A stretch of 64,000 bases of DNA. It comes from Actinomycetota bacterium (lineage in GTDB: Bacteria; Actinomycetota; Thermoleophilia; Gaiellales; Gaiellaceae). The notes beneath the pieces were generated by a model. The model saw only the letters and a list, made by a program, of their open reading frames with translations, did not search any database and was not told the DNA's origin. Each line of letters starts with the position of its first letter. The stretch's first letter is position 1. Made by a program: the position numbers and the translations under genes. This document shows positions 35,146 through 45,527 of this stretch, one piece after another. Location: the NCBI GenBank assembly GCA_003162055.1, contig PMNA01000034.1:1010-65009 (forward strand). The letters run 5' to 3'.

Positions 35146-36309
35146 TCAGCTCCGTAGTGCGATGTGGGTGGGCGCCTCGCCGGCGAAGATGGCCCGGGCT
35201 TCGTCCGGAACCAGCTCGCGGCCGCCGAGGCCGAAGACATGAGCTCGCAACTTGGCGCTCGAGCCGTACAGCGCCGCCGCCATCTCGGAATGCAGCGACG
35301 GAACCGAGCCGGGCGCATCCGAGCGGTCGAGCACGATCACTTCCGTGGCGCCCGCGAGCGCCTTTCGAATCTGCTCGGCCGGGAAGGGCCGGTAGGAGAC
35401 CAGGCGCAGAAGCCCGACCTTCTCGCCCTTGGCGCGAAGCTCGTCGACGACGTCCTTGATCGTGCCGGCCGTCGATCCCATCAGGAAGATGACTCGCTCG
35501 GCGCCCTCGATCTCGTACTCCTCGAGGATGCCGAAGGGGCGATCGACGATCTTGGAGTACTCGCCGAAGACCTCCTCGATCACCGGCACAGCCTTCTCCA
35601 TCGCCGCGTTCATGGCGTAACGCAACTCGGTGTAGTAGTCCTGCAGGGCGAAGATGCCCTTGGTCGTGACGTTCTCTACATCGAGCAGCGGCAGCGGAAC
35701 GTGGTACTCGCCGACGAAGTCCTTGACGACCTCGTCGGGGGTGAGCTCGAGCGGCTCCTCCGAGTGGGTGAGCGTGAAGCCGTCCTGACAGACCAGCACC
35801 GGCAGCATCACGTCGGGATGCTCGGCGATCCGCGGCGCCATCACCATCAGGTCGTAGGCCTCCTGGACGCTTTCGGCGAACAGCTGGATCACTCCGGAGT
35901 CGCGAATCATCATCGAGTCGGAGTGGTCGCAGTGGATGTTGAGCGGCGCCGACAGCGCGCGGTTGCCCACGGCCATCACGATCGGCGCGCGCATGCCCGC
36001 GGCGATGTAGACGACCTCGGCCATCAGGGCCAGGCCCTGCGACGAGGTGGCCGTCATCGAGCGGGCTCCCGCCAACGCAGAGCCAATGGTGGCGCTCATG
36101 GCGGAGTGCTCGGATTCGACGTTGACGATCTCGGTCGAGGCCTTGCCGTTGGCGACCAGCTTGGCGAAGGTCTGGATGATCGGGGTCTGCGGCGTGATCG
36201 GGTAGACCGGGAAGACGTCGGGATCGATCTGGGCCATCGCATTGGCGACGGCGTCGCCGCCGGTAAGAAGCTGGGCTCCTTCCTGCGTCTTAACTGGCAC
36301 TCTCATCAC
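35146..36309 (-). CDS. porA: 2-oxoacid:ferredoxin oxidoreductase, alpha subunit
   Basis: 387 residues from a GTG, or the ATG one codon on, overlapping the delta gene by 20 bp. The pyrimidine-binding and coupling regions are visible: VYPITPQTPI near residue 35, the glutamate-containing ESEHSAM near 65, and TSSQGLALMAEVVYIAAGMR near 88-107. It ends in a transketolase-C-like domain (VIVLDRSDAPGSV). It binds CoA and the thiamine cofactor jointly with the beta subunit. Confidence 0.92.
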   Translation of the reverse strand: MMRVPVKTQEGAQLLTGGDAVANAMAQIDPDVFPVYPITPQTPIIQTFAKLVANGKASTEIVNVESEHSAMSATIGSALAGARSMTATSSQGLALMAEVVYIAAGMRAPIVMAVGNRALSAPLNIHCDHSDSMMIRDSGVIQLFAESVQEAYDLMVMAPRIAEHPDVMLPVLVCQDGFTLTHSEEPLELTPDEVVKDFVGEYHVPLPLLDVENVTTKGIFALQDYYTELRYAMNAAMEKAVPVIEEVFGEYSKIVDRPFGILEEYEIEGAERVIFLMGSTAGTIKDVVDELRAKGEKVGLLRLVSYRPFPAEQIRKALAGATEVIVLDRSDAPGSVPSLHSEMAAALYGSSAKLRAHVFGLGGRELVPDEARAIFAGEAPTHIALRS

Positions 36310-36619
36310 TCCTCATCACCCAACGCTCGGGGGTCTCGGTCTCCTCGGGCACCATCTCGATAGCCCCGACGGGGCAGACGGCGGCACAGACCTCGCAGCC
36401 CTTGCAGAAGTAGTCGTCGAAGCCGACGAAGGTCGTGTCCTCGATCAGGATTGCCGAGTCTGGGCAGTAGAGCCAGCAGAGCAGGCAGTTGGTGCACTTC
36501 GAGAGATCGGCGAGCGGCTTGATGCCGGTGCGCCAACTCCCGGTCTTGGGCTTCTCTGCGTCGGTGGGCCTGATCGTGCCCCCCGGTGAGAGCTCTTGCC
36601 AGGGCCTCAGGCCAGACAT
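36290..36619 (-). CDS. porD: 2-oxoacid:ferredoxin oxidoreductase, delta (ferredoxin) subunit
   Basis: 109 residues. Two classic 4Fe-4S motifs are intact: Cys42, 45, 48, 52 (CTNCLLCWLYCP) and Cys72, 75, 78, 82 (CKGCEVCAAVCP). It relays electrons from the thiamine site to external ferredoxin. It overlaps the gamma gene by 13 bp and the alpha gene by 20 bp, so the subunits are made in a coupled fashion. Confidence 0.93.
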   Translation of the reverse strand: MSGLRPWQELSPGGTIRPTDAEKPKTGSWRTGIKPLADLSKCTNCLLCWLYCPDSAILIEDTTFVGFDDYFCKGCEVCAAVCPVGAIEMVPEETETPERWVMRSDESAS

Positions 36620-37131
36620 GCGTATCCCTCCGCGATTGCTCCGCGGAGCGAGTCCGCGTCTAGTCGTTTTCCGAGTTTCTTGACAGCGGCGTCCTGAATA
36701 TTCGCGAGCGGAATGCCGCCGGCGGCCGCCGCGGCGCCGAGCATGACCACGTTGGAAAATTTCAGCCCGTGGTTGTGGGCGATCTTCGTGGCCGGAATGG
36801 CGAGTGCTTTGACGCCCTTGAGCGCGTCGGGCAGCTCATTGGTATCGACCAAGACGACGCCGTCTTTCGAGAGCCCCTCGGCGACGTTCATCTCGTTCAC
36901 GAGCGTCGGCTCGAGCACGATCACGATGTCGGGCGCGGCGACCGGGTCGTGACGGCGGATCGTCTTGTCCGAGATGCGGGTGTAGGCGCGCATCGGCGCT
37001 CCGCGGCGCTCGGGGCCGTACTCCGGGAAGGCCTGCACACTCGACCCGGCGAGAAGCCCGGCCTCTGCAAGCAGCTGCGAGACCGTCTTAGCACCCTGGC
37101 CGGCGCGTGCGTGCCAGCGAACTTCCTTCAT
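36607..37131 (-). CDS. porG: 2-oxoacid:ferredoxin oxidoreductase, gamma subunit
   Basis: 174 residues from the ATG at 37131, which overlaps the stop of the flavoprotein gene as ATGA; the longer frame upstream is excluded by this coupling. The GQGAKTVSQLLAEA motif near residue 11-24 and FPEYGPERRGAP near 35-46 are hallmarks of the gamma subunit. It completes the heterotetramer, whose genes run gamma-delta-alpha-beta. Confidence 0.92.
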   Translation of the reverse strand: MKEVRWHARAGQGAKTVSQLLAEAGLLAGSSVQAFPEYGPERRGAPMRAYTRISDKTIRRHDPVAAPDIVIVLEPTLVNEMNVAEGLSKDGVVLVDTNELPDALKGVKALAIPATKIAHNHGLKFSNVVMLGAAAAAGGIPLANIQDAAVKKLGKRLDADSLRGAIAEGYACLA

Positions 37132-38471
37132 TTCTTCTCTCCTTGCAGGAAGGCCTCGATGCCGGCGACTGCGATCTTGGCGCCGCCGACGGCCTGAACC
37201 ACCGTCGCGCCGCCGTTGATCGCATCGCCCGCTGCGAAGTATTTGGGATTGGTCGTCTGGCCCGTCTCCGGGTTGATCTTGATCTGGCCCCACTCGAGCT
37301 CGAGCCCGTCGATCAGGCCCAGGAACTCTTCACGGGGACGCTGGCCGATGGCCTTGATGATCGTGTCGACAGGCAGATCGAAGTCGGCGCCTTCGATCGG
37401 CTCGGGGCGGCGGCGACCGGAGTCGTCGGGCTCGCCGAGCTTCATCGGCTGGCACTCGACCGATTTCAGCTGTCCGTTCTCGCCCTTGAAGGCGACCGGA
37501 AGCGTCAGCCACTTGAAGCTGACGCCGTCCTCGAGCGCCTCTTCGTACTCGTGTGGGAAGGCGGGCATCTCGGCCTGGGTGCGCCGATAGAGGACGGTTA
37601 CCTGGGCGCCCAGCCTGACCGCCTCGCGGGCCACGTCCATCGCCGTGTTGCCACCGCCGATGACGGCTGCGCTCTGTCCGATCTTGGGCGGGTTGCCGCC
37701 CTTGAGCGCTTCGATAAAGGGAAGCGACTCCCAGACTCCCTTGAGCTCGTCGCCGGGTGTCTTTACGTCGACGTCGTCGCCGAGGCCGATACCAAGGAAG
37801 ACGGCTTCGGCTTTCTTCTCGATCTCGGCTAGCGCCTCCTTGGCGTCGATCTTCGTGCCAAGGCGAATCTCGGCGCCTAGCTTCTCGATTGCGGCTTTCT
37901 CGTCGGGAAGCGGCTCGGACTGCTGGCGGAAGGGGGCGATCGCGTAGCGGATCAGACCGCCGACCTCGGCACGCTCGTCGTAGACGGTGACCGAGTAGCC
38001 GCGCGCGGCCAACTCGCCCGCGGCGGCAAGTCCGGCCGGGCCGGCGCCGATCACGGCCACCTTGTGGCCGTTCGCGGCAGCCTTCTCGCGCGGAGCGATT
38101 CCGTTGGCGTAAGCCCAGTCGGTGGCGAAGCGCTGCAGTCTCGCGATCGCGATCGGCGCTTCGTCCTGGCTGTTCATCACGCACTCCGATTCGCAGAGCT
38201 CCTCGACCTGGCAGACGCGGGCGCAGCTTGCGCCGAGGATGTTCTGCTCGAAGATGGTCAGGGCCGCGGCGCCGGTATCACCGGCTGCGACCTGTGCAAT
38301 GAAAGTGGATACGTCAACGTCGGCCGGGCAGGCGACGGTGCAGGGGGCAGTCGCATAAACGACGCCGCACTGAAGGCAGCGTTCGGCCTCGACAAGCGCC
38401 TCCTCTTCGGGCAGCAGCGGCTTCAGATCCGAGAAGTCCCCTACCAGTGTTTCCTGCGCGAACGCGCTCAT
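37128..38471 (-). CDS. GltD-like NAD(P)H:ferredoxin-type flavoprotein with 4Fe-4S clusters
   Basis: 447 residues. The N-terminal domain has Cys32, 35, 44, 48 and Cys83, 87, 93, 97, the two-cluster arrangement of glutamate synthase small subunit and NfnB-type proteins. A FAD-binding GxGxxG lies at 142-147 (VIGAGPAGLAAAG) and a second nucleotide site near 273 (AVIGGGNTAMDVA). A glutamate synthase large subunit is absent. As first gene of the oxidoreductase operon, it most likely exchanges electrons between ferredoxin and NAD(P). A TGGAG precedes the start. Confidence 0.88.
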   Translation of the reverse strand: MSAFAQETLVGDFSDLKPLLPEEEALVEAERCLQCGVVYATAPCTVACPADVDVSTFIAQVAAGDTGAAALTIFEQNILGASCARVCQVEELCESECVMNSQDEAPIAIARLQRFATDWAYANGIAPREKAAANGHKVAVIGAGPAGLAAAGELAARGYSVTVYDERAEVGGLIRYAIAPFRQQSEPLPDEKAAIEKLGAEIRLGTKIDAKEALAEIEKKAEAVFLGIGLGDDVDVKTPGDELKGVWESLPFIEALKGGNPPKIGQSAAVIGGGNTAMDVAREAVRLGAQVTVLYRRTQAEMPAFPHEYEEALEDGVSFKWLTLPVAFKGENGQLKSVECQPMKLGEPDDSGRRRPEPIEGADFDLPVDTIIKAIGQRPREEFLGLIDGLELEWGQIKINPETGQTTNPKYFAAGDAINGGATVVQAVGGAKIAVAGIEAFLQGEKK

Positions 38472-38671
38472 CTAACTCCAGTCTTTATCCGGGTTCAGGG
38501 CCAAAGGCACCGGGAATGCTACCGGCCGGGCCCGTATTGAGAACGGGGCTACGTTCTAGCTTTCCCTGGAAGCTTTGCGCCTTCTCCATACCGTAGTTAA
38601 TAACGACTAGTCTGGGTCGGGCATTCCAGGCCCGGGAATCGAGCGCAAGCCTCGTTTCACAAGCGGCTCTA
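38472..38671. other. Promoter region of the oxidoreductase operon
   Basis: About 200 bp upstream of the flavoprotein gene and downstream of the VIT1-type gene. It contains an AT-rich GTTAATAACGAC segment at ~38597-38608, the likeliest place for the operon promoter. I cannot assign a regulator. Confidence 0.3.
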
Positions 38672-39502
38672 CTAGACCACGCGCGGGATCAGCTCGCCGA
38701 CGGCGAAGCCGATCAGGGCAGCGGCGCTACCGATCCCGAGAACCCAAACACCGCTCATCAGGCGTCGCATTCCGGAGACGTAGCCCTTGAACGTCCCAAC
38801 CGCGAAAAGAGCCACGGCGGTGGCGCCCAGCGAGATGGCAAGCGCAGTATGCGTCTGCCAGACGAAGTAGGGGAAGACCGGCACCCAGGCGGCGCAAATA
38901 AACATTGCACCAACGACGAGCCCGTCGCCGATCGCGGTGCGGTGCTCGCCGAAGGCCAGGCCCAGTTCCTTCTCTACCGTCATGCGCACGTGCGAGCGGG
39001 GGTGGCGAGCCATGATCTTGCTGACCGTGTGAGCGTCATCCGTCGGTATCCCTTCCTCCTCGAGTAAGTACTGCAGCTCGAGACGCTCGACCTCGGGATG
39101 ATCCTCCATCTCGGCCAGCTCATCGGCGATAGCGCCTCGGTAGAGGTCGTTCTCGGCCTGGCTGGAGAGGTAGACGCCGGCCGCCATAGAGAGAGAGCTG
39201 GCGGCCATCTCAGCGATACCGGCGATGGCAATGTATTTGTTGGATTCGTGGGCAACCGCCAGGCCGGTCAAGAGGCCGACGGTTCCGATCAGCCCGTCCT
39301 GGGCGCCGAGCACGAGTTCGCGAATGCGGGAGGCGCGCTCGATGCGCGGGCGCGAGCCGAGCACCCACGTACGCAGGGCATCGCCGCCGGTTGGATGATG
39401 TCCACGCGCGCGCACGCGGGCGGGAAGGCGCTCGGGTGGAATCGCTTCGGGGTCGATCTCCCGACCTCGGCGTCGCCTTCGCTCTTGTCTTCGGCCGGGC
39501 AT
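38672..39502 (-). CDS. VIT1/CCC1-family membrane transporter
   Basis: 276 residues from the ATG at 39502; earlier codons in this frame look like a different, broken protein. Five helices in VIT1/CCC1 order are visible: GLIGTVGLLTGLAV, then the SLSMAAGVYLSSQAE region with its signature acidic and small residues, and three C-terminal helices. A cytoplasmic acidic helical segment (ELAEMEDHPEVERLELQYLLEEEG) is the metal-binding domain typical of the family. Iron or manganese transport is likely. A long basic N-terminal tail (RRQERRRRRGRE) is unusual. TACGCT nine bases upstream is a candidate -10. Confidence 0.85.
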   Translation of the reverse strand: MPGRRQERRRRRGREIDPEAIPPERLPARVRARGHHPTGGDALRTWVLGSRPRIERASRIRELVLGAQDGLIGTVGLLTGLAVAHESNKYIAIAGIAEMAASSLSMAAGVYLSSQAENDLYRGAIADELAEMEDHPEVERLELQYLLEEEGIPTDDAHTVSKIMARHPRSHVRMTVEKELGLAFGEHRTAIGDGLVVGAMFICAAWVPVFPYFVWQTHTALAISLGATAVALFAVGTFKGYVSGMRRLMSGVWVLGIGSAAALIGFAVGELIPRVV

Positions 39503-39848
39503 CGCCGATCGAGCGTAGCTGATCACTCCGGCGCAGACGCCGTTCGGAGAGCATGCGGGGAACGCCGCGGACGGCGATCGGATGAGGCGCCTTGCTGCCC
39601 GTACTTTGCGTGCTCTGGGCGTTCGCGATCCAACCTGCTCGAGCGCCTGAACGGATTGCCCGGGCGTCTCGCAGCGCGCTACCGCTCCGTCCCTGACGCA
39701 GCTGTACCAACGACCGTTTGCCGACAGGCGCACCTTGACCCGCTTGGCGCTGTCGTTCAGTCGGAGCTCGACGTCGGAGACGTTGCTGCCGGAGGTGAGG
39801 TAGCGAACGGGATGCTCGCCGCGGCGTCGCCCTTCGCCTGTGTGCTGC
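39503..39848 (-). pseudogene. Remnant of a surface-protein domain upstream of the VIT1-type gene
   Basis: In the frame of the VIT1-type gene, between a stop at ~39848 and the chosen start, the sequence reads like the end of a secreted beta domain (YLTSGSNVSDVELRLN, then VRLSANGRWYSCVRDGAVARCETP) with a disulfide-type Cys pair. There is no start codon that would allow its expression. It may be a decayed C-terminal domain of a surface protein. Confidence 0.35.
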
Positions 39849-40011
39849 CTTTAGGGTGAATCTCCGGCTGTTGATAGAGGTATCTCTATTTAGCTGAGGA
39901 AAGAGGCCCTTTCCTCCCTGGGAAACGCTTCGGGGAGCGGCGCGGAAGCGGGGGCAAGGTCGCCCTCTTCCGAGGATCGGCGCGCTCTCGGAGGAGGCCG
40001 ATGGCTATGGC

Positions 40012-40569
40012 ATGGCATTACGTGGCAAGAAGCGGTTCGCCGTGCTCCTACTCGAGGCTGGCCTGCTCTGCGTTGCCGCCGGCCTGCTGCTGACGCCGGG
40101 AGGCTACTCGGCGCCGGCCCGCGTCCAGGTGACGGCCGTGACTCCGCTCAACGGTCAGATCCTGCGCGAGCTGAATCGCGTTCGCCGGGCGCACGGCCTG
40201 GGGACGCTCGCGCCCTCTCCTCGGCTCGCAGCGGCGGCTGACAGTCACTCCCGCTCGATGGCGGCGAAGGGGTACTTCACCCACCGCTCGGCGGACGGAT
40301 CGCTGTTCTGGGCTCGGATCCAGCACTTCTATCCCAGCGGGGGCTACGGCTACTGGGCGGTGGGCGAGAACCTCGTCTGGCAGGCGCACGAGCTCAGCGC
40401 GAAGCAGGCCCTGCGGAGGTGGATGAGGAGCCGGCCGCATCGAGTCAACCTGCTCAACCCGCGCTGGCGCGAGATCGGCCTCGCCGCCGTGCATTCGCCG
40501 TCGGCGCCGGGCGCCTATAGGGAGATGGCGGTGACCATCGTCACCGCCGACTTCGGCGTTCGCAGCTAG
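40012..40569 (+). CDS. Secreted CAP-domain (YkwD/SCP-like) protein
   Basis: 185 residues. Residues ~8-30 are a signal peptide. The CAP domain follows: LNRVRRAHGLGTLAPSPRLA, HSRSMAAKGYFTH, then VGENLVW and the C-terminal HRVNLLNPRWREIGLA stretch. CAP proteins of bacteria are extracellular; their role is poorly defined. A GGAGGAGG lies 15 bp upstream of this ATG. A nearer ATG at 40001 is out of frame. The upstream 39874-39889 element ATAGAG-GTAT-CTCTAT is a short inverted repeat that might bind a regulator. Confidence 0.88.
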   Translation: MALRGKKRFAVLLLEAGLLCVAAGLLLTPGGYSAPARVQVTAVTPLNGQILRELNRVRRAHGLGTLAPSPRLAAAADSHSRSMAAKGYFTHRSADGSLFWARIQHFYPSGGYGYWAVGENLVWQAHELSAKQALRRWMRSRPHRVNLLNPRWREIGLAAVHSPSAPGAYREMAVTIVTADFGVRS

Positions 40570-40576
40570 CGGTCGC

Positions 40577-43500
40577 CTACAGCAGCGCCACGGCGACCGG
40601 AGAAACGCTCATCGTGGTCGTCCCGTTGCCGAGCTGTCCGTAGTTGTTCTGCCCCCAGCAAACGACCGTGCCGTCCGACGTGAGCGCACAGGTGTGCTCG
40701 TAATCGTCGGTCTCGTTGATATCAGCGCCGCCGGCGCTGATCGCGGCGATGCCGGTGAGCGAGCCCCAACCACCGGGGCCGATGACTGTGACGGGAGTGG
40801 AGGTGTCGGCGGTCGTTCCGTCTCCGACCTGACCGTAGGCGCTCGCGCCCCAGCACTGCGCGGTTCCATCCGAGAGGACGGCGCAGCTGTGGTACTCGCC
40901 GGCACTGATCGTCGAGGCGTTCGTGATACTGCCGACGCGGACGGGCAGGGATCTATTGGTCGTCGTTCCGTCGCCGAGCTCGCCGTTGCCGTTGTCGCCC
41001 CAGCAGTAGACGGTGCCGCCGGAGAGGAGCGCACAGGTGTGGAGCCTGCCGCCGCTGACAACGGAAACCCCTGTGAGGGAGCCAGAACCACTCGCGCCGA
41101 CCACTTGAACCGGGGTGGAACGATTGGTTGTCGAGCCGTCGCCGAGCTGGCCGTCGTTGTTGTAGCCCCAGCACTTGACGGTATTGTCAGAGAGCAGCGC
41201 GCAGGCTTGATTGGCGCCGTTCGTGACCTGGATTGCGTTCGTGATGCCACTTACCTGCACGGCGATCGAGCTGTCGTTCGTGTTGCCGTTACCAAGCTGG
41301 CCGTACTGGTTGTGACCCCAACAGCGAACCGTACCGGTGGAAAGCAGCGCGCAAGTGAATTTACCGCTGGCGCTCACCTGAGTGACGCCCGTGAGGTAGG
41401 TGGTGGCGTTCAAGCGAACCTGGACAGGAGTCCAGCTGTCGGTCGTGGAGTTGTTGCCGAGCTCGCCGTAGTCGTTCTCGCCCCAGCAGTAGACGGAGCC
41501 GGAGACGAGCGCGCAGGTGTGGTACTTGCCCGCGCTGATCTGCGTGACGCCCGAGAGCGTGCCGGTGCCGCCGACTCCCTTGACCATGACCGGGCTCGAG
41601 CTGTTGGTAGTCGTGTTGTTGCCGAGCTCACCGCTTTCGTTGTCGCCCCAGCACTCGACTGTGCCAGCGACCAGGGCACAGGTGTGGAAGCCGCCGGCGC
41701 TGACCATCGAGGCCGTCACGTTGCTCACCACGATGGAAAGCGAGGCGCTCGTGTAGGTGCCATCGGTCACGACGAGGTGCGCGGTCTCGAGCTTGTACAG
41801 GCGCATGACGCCGTTCGAGGAGCCGGAGACCGTGGACACGCCGTTGGCGAAGGTGATCGATTCCGCGGTTCCGAAGTTGACGGCGGTGCCGGAGTTGTTG
41901 CTCACGGTCGGGTTCTGCGCACCGTTGACGCTCGCGCCCGAGAAGGTCAGGTTGTGCGTGCCGGTGTAGCTCGGCGCGGTGTTGCCGTAGGCGTCGATCG
42001 CCCTGACCGTCAGATTGTCGGCCTCGCCGGGCGTTACGACCGCCTGAGTGGCCGACAGCGCGAGCCCGCTCGCCGTGGCCGGGCTAACTGTGACCGCCAG
42101 GCCGCTGCCGTTGTTGTAGGTGCCGTCGGTTACCACGATCTGCGCCGTCCCGGCCCTGTACAGGCGCATGATGCCGCCGGCGCTCGAGGCACCGTTGGTG
42201 AAGGTGATCGATTCCGCGGTCCCGAAATTGACGGCTGTGCCCGTTCTATCGGTCACGGTCGGATGAACCGTTCCGGCCATGCCGGCGCCCGAGAAGGTCA
42301 GGGTGTGCTGGCCGGTGTAGCTGGTGATCGAGTTGCCGTAGACGTCGGCGGCCTGGATCGTGAGCTGGTCGGCTGCACCGGCAGTCGGAGTCGTCGTCGC
42401 AGCTGTCAGTACGAAGCTGCCCATGGTCGCGAGCCCGTTGACGGTGAAGGCGCCGCTCGTACCGGTTACCCCGTTCACCGTGTCGGTCGCGGTGAGCGTG
42501 GTCGAGTTCGTGGCGTCGTAGAGGACGACCCCGGCGAGAGTGCCGACCCCGCTCGCGTTGAAGGTGACGGCGCTCTGGCCGACGGGGCAGGAGCCCTGCG
42601 GGTAGAGCGGAGCCGTGCCGTTCGGGCTCGCCGTGGGACCGGAGAAGGCGATGCACTGCGTCCCGGCGTAGCTCGTGGGCGCGTTGCCGTAAGCGTCGTT
42701 CGAGGCGGTTAGCGTCACGGTGAAAGCGGTTCCGGCAGTTCGCGTGCCCGGGTTCGTGACCGTGAACGAGCTTGGCGGGGCCGAGCTGACCGTGACCGAG
42801 ACGGCGTTCGAGGTGTAGCTGCCGCCCTCGGCGACGGTGATGCTCGCGGCGCCGGACTTGTACAGGCGCATCACGCCGCCGGCGCTCGAGACGCCGTTCG
42901 TGAAAGTGACCGCGGTGGCGGTTCCGAAGTTGACGGCCGTGCCCGAGCTGTTCGTCACGGTCGGGTTGTGGGTGCCGATCGCGCTCGCGCCGGAGAAGGT
43001 CAGGCTGTGCGAGCCGCTGTAGCCGGTCGCCGTGTTGCCGTAGGCGTCCTTGGCCGTGATCGTCAGGCTGTCGGCCGCGCCGGCGGTCGGGGTGGTAGTT
43101 GCGGCTGCGAGCGAGAACAAGTTGATCCCGGCCGGGTTGACGGTGAAGGCGCCGGTCGAGCCGCTCTTGCCGGCCTCGGTCGCCGTCAGCGTCGTCGAGG
43201 CTGCGTTGTAGAGCGTGATCGGAACGGTTGTCGCGACTCCGCTGGTGAAGGTGACGGAGGCCGGGTAGCTCGGCGCCGTACCGCCTGGACTGTTCGCCGG
43301 GCCGGAGAAGACAACGCTCTTCGCCCCGCTGTAGCCGGTCGCCGTGTTTCCGTAGGCGTCCAGAGCTGTGATGGAGACGTTGAAACCAGTACCGGCGGTC
43401 TGTGTTGCGGGCGTCGGGAATGTGAACGAGCTAACCGCCGCGGGCCCGACCGTGATCGCCAGGCCGGCGCCGTTCGTATGCGTGCCGTCACTGACGACGA

Positions 43501-44224
43501 TATTTGCCGTCTCGACCTTGTAGAGAATCATCGCGCCGTTCGACGAGCCCGAAACGGTTGCGACGCCGTTCGTGAAGTTGATCGCGGTCGCGCTTCCGAA
43601 GTTCGTCGCCGTGCCGCCCGAGTTAGTCACAGTCGGGCGGAACGATCCGATCGTGCTGGCGCCGCTGAAGGTGAGGTTGTTCGAGCCGCCGTAGGCCGTC
43701 ACGGTGTTGCCGGCCGTGTCCTTGGCTGTGATCGTCAGGTTGTCGCTCTGGCCGGCGGTCGGCGTTGTCGTCGCAGCCGAGAGCACGAAGTGATCGAAAG
43801 CTCCCGAAGCGAGGGTGACCTGTGTCACGGGCGAGCTCGCCGCCGTCCAGGTACGCCACACCGCGGTCACGGTGTAGCTATAGGTACCGGCAGCGAGCCC
43901 GCTGTCGGTACAGGTCAGCACCGCCGAGGGCGCGGCCGAGGTCGGGCAGTTGCCGCCCGGATTGCCGCCGTTCCGCTTGACGTAGTAGGAAACCGATCCG
44001 GAGGCGGGCGGGCTGACGCTACTCCAGGTGAGCGTGGCCGTTCCCGCTCCGGGCGTACCGCTGAGTGTCGGAGCGCCGAGCGTTCCAGCATTGGAGTTAC
44101 CGGCGCCGTTTCCGTTCGCGGTGAAGTAGGCCTGGGCGTTCGCGGCCGCCATGAGCGCCGCCACCAGCGCGGTCAGCCTGAAGAGCCGCCTTCTTCGCGT
44201 TCCGGAAGCGGCCGCTGTGCTCAC
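40577..44224 (-). CDS. Large secreted protein: Ig-like repeats plus seven-bladed RCC1 propeller
   Basis: 1215 residues. The GTG start overlaps the upstream gene's stop as GTGA. The N-terminus has a hydrophobic segment ending in [13 protein letters not shown], which resembles the SipW-type signal/TasA head seen in the three small proteins of this locus. After a fibronectin-like domain come about six ~110-residue beta-sandwich repeats (each with TPTAG, NLTFSGA and VTVSPA-like pieces). The last ~380 residues hold seven RCC1 repeats, each with a CALxxGTVxCWG disulfide-type pair and GQLG/GELG, forming a closed propeller. A long stalk with a propeller tip suits adhesion or ligand display. The ligand is unknown. 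Confidence 0.85.
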   Translation of the reverse strand: MSTAAASGTRRRRLFRLTALVAALMAAANAQAYFTANGNGAGNSNAGTLGAPTLSGTPGAGTATLTWSSVSPPASGSVSYYVKRNGGNPGGNCPTSAAPSAVLTCTDSGLAAGTYSYTVTAVWRTWTAASSPVTQVTLASGAFDHFVLSAATTTPTAGQSDNLTITAKDTAGNTVTAYGGSNNLTFSGASTIGSFRPTVTNSGGTATNFGSATAINFTNGVATVSGSSNGAMILYKVETANIVVSDGTHTNGAGLAITVGPAAVSSFTFPTPATQTAGTGFNVSITALDAYGNTATGYSGAKSVVFSGPANSPGGTAPSYPASVTFTSGVATTVPITLYNAASTTLTATEAGKSGSTGAFTVNPAGINLFSLAAATTTPTAGAADSLTITAKDAYGNTATGYSGSHSLTFSGASAIGTHNPTVTNSSGTAVNFGTATAVTFTNGVSSAGGVMRLYKSGAASITVAEGGSYTSNAVSVTVSSAPPSSFTVTNPGTRTAGTAFTVTLTASNDAYGNAPTSYAGTQCIAFSGPTASPNGTAPLYPQGSCPVGQSAVTFNASGVGTLAGVVLYDATNSTTLTATDTVNGVTGTSGAFTVNGLATMGSFVLTAATTTPTAGAADQLTIQAADVYGNSITSYTGQHTLTFSGAGMAGTVHPTVTDRTGTAVNFGTAESITFTNGASSAGGIMRLYRAGTAQIVVTDGTYNNGSGLAVTVSPATASGLALSATQAVVTPGEADNLTVRAIDAYGNTAPSYTGTHNLTFSGASVNGAQNPTVSNNSGTAVNFGTAESITFANGVSTVSGSSNGVMRLYKLETAHLVVTDGTYTSASLSIVVSNVTASMVSAGGFHTCALVAGTVECWGDNESGELGNNTTTNSSSPVMVKGVGGTGTLSGVTQISAGKYHTCALVSGSVYCWGENDYGELGNNSTTDSWTPVQVRLNATTYLTGVTQVSASGKFTCALLSTGTVRCWGHNQYGQLGNGNTNDSSIAVQVSGITNAIQVTNGANQACALLSDNTVKCWGYNNDGQLGDGSTTNRSTPVQVVGASGSGSLTGVSVVSGGRLHTCALLSGGTVYCWGDNGNGELGDGTTTNRSLPVRVGSITNASTISAGEYHSCAVLSDGTAQCWGASAYGQVGDGTTADTSTPVTVIGPGGWGSLTGIAAISAGGADINETDDYEHTCALTSDGTVVCWGQNNYGQLGNGTTTMSVSPVAVALL

Positions 44225-45438
44225 GAGTGGGCGCTCCCGCTAAAGGTTAAAGCGAAGCTCTTGCCCTTACAGACATCCTGGAGGGTGGGCAGGTTGAGGA
44301 AGGTGATCTGCGGCGCGTGGGGAGCGCTCGTCAGCGTCACCGTTCCCTGAGCCGGGACGACGATCGGGTCGCTGCTCGTGGCGTCGGACTGCGTGATGGT
44401 GAAGTTGTCATCGCGGCTGCAGCCCGAGGGAGTGCTATCGGCCGACATGCTGAGCGTCAGGTGAGTGACGTAGATCTTGATGCTATTGGGATTGGTCAGC
44501 GTCAGCTTTACCGGCAAGGTCAGGCCGGGCTCGAGGCCGCCCACGCTGCCCGAGATGGTGAAGTTGGCGCTGTCCGCCGAGCCGTTACCGCTGCCGCTAC
44601 CTGTCCCGGTACCGCCGGTCGAAGCGGCGGGTTTACCCGACTTGACGATCCTGAAGGTGAGCTGCCTGGTCGAGTAGGCCGACGAGATCCTGAGGCGATA
44701 GCGACCAAGCGCGAACTTCTTGCCGCCGAAAAGCGTCCTGAGGCTCGCCGTCTTGACGCCCGTGAAGTACTGCCGTTTCGAGCCCTTCGTGGTCTTGGCG
44801 CTCTTGATCATCTGCCACTTCGAGCCCTTCTTGATGCTCAGCTTGCGGGCGAAGCTCTTGCTCGGCTTCGAGAAGCCGTAGGTCAGCCTGATCGATTTCG
44901 CCTCCGAGATCGTGAAGCTCTTCTTGGTCAGGTGGCCGTAAAAGGGGGAGATGCGGAAGCTGAGCGATTTGCTTGCTCCGGCGCAGGAAAGCTGAAGCTG
45001 GTAGAGGCCGACCTTGACCGATCTTCCGCCGAAGAGCTTGCTGACGGTTAGGCGCTTGCGGCTCGCGGAGGAATTGCCGCTTTTCGTGGCGCGGTTCACG
45101 GGTTGCCAGGTCGCGCCTTTCTTCAAGGTAAGGCCGTAGGAATAACTCTGATTCGGCGCCGGAAGCTTGAAGACGAGCTTGACCGACTTCACCTGAGAAG
45201 CCACAAACTCCGTTGCGGTCAGGCGAGCCGAGACCTTGGCGGCGCTCGTGCTCGTGCTCAAGGCGGCGCGCGCGAGGGTGGAGGTGAGCGCCAGCACCAA
45301 GGCGCAGCCGAGGCTAAAAAGGAGAGTACGGCGGGCAAAGGTGTGCGTTTGCTCGAGCGCCTCGGAAGTTGTCGCGTCGCTAGTGAGGCGCCGGGGGCGA
45401 TTCTCTCCTGAAACCTCGATAAACGGCTTGCCTGTCAC
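44221..45438 (-). CDS. Secreted Lys/Ser-rich repeat protein with TasA-like C-terminal domain
   Basis: About 405 residues if started at the GTG at 45438 (GGAG four bases upstream); an in-frame GTG at 45480 would add 14 residues. A hydrophobic segment ([23 protein letters not shown]) exports it. The middle has three related basic beta repeats (e.g. [30 protein letters not shown]). After a Gly/Ser linker, the last ~120 residues resemble the small proteins of the locus ([24 protein letters not shown]). It is coupled to the RCC1 protein gene by a 4-base overlap. An envelope-assembly or scaffold role is inferred. Confidence 0.7.
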   Translation of the reverse strand: MTGKPFIEVSGENRPRRLTSDATTSEALEQTHTFARRTLLFSLGCALVLALTSTLARAALSTSTSAAKVSARLTATEFVASQVKSVKLVFKLPAPNQSYSYGLTLKKGATWQPVNRATKSGNSSASRKRLTVSKLFGGRSVKVGLYQLQLSCAGASKSLSFRISPFYGHLTKKSFTISEAKSIRLTYGFSKPSKSFARKLSIKKGSKWQMIKSAKTTKGSKRQYFTGVKTASLRTLFGGKKFALGRYRLRISSAYSTRQLTFRIVKSGKPAASTGGTGTGSGSGNGSADSANFTISGSVGGLEPGLTLPVKLTLTNPNSIKIYVTHLTLSMSADSTPSGCSRDDNFTITQSDATSSDPIVVPAQGTVTLTSAPHAPQITFLNLPTLQDVCKGKSFALTFSGSAHS

Positions 45439-45527
45439 CTGTCTCCGACCTTCTCGATTGCTCTCGTTTGTTCTATTCACAACAAAGTGGGAGGAGGGGC
45501 GGCCGTGGCCGCCCCTCCATGAGTGAT

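Noticed and set aside
39700-40000. c-di-AMP (ydaO-type) riboswitch upstream of the CAP-domain gene
   Set aside because: A GGGTGAATC segment occurs at ~39853, as in that class, and CAP or wall genes are typical targets. The remaining conserved blocks are not in place, so it was not called.
40694-42712. 672-codon plus-strand ORF, and further long frames up to 44350
   Set aside because: These are antisense to the Ig-repeat/RCC1 gene, and their translations are Arg/Ala/Gly-rich without domains.
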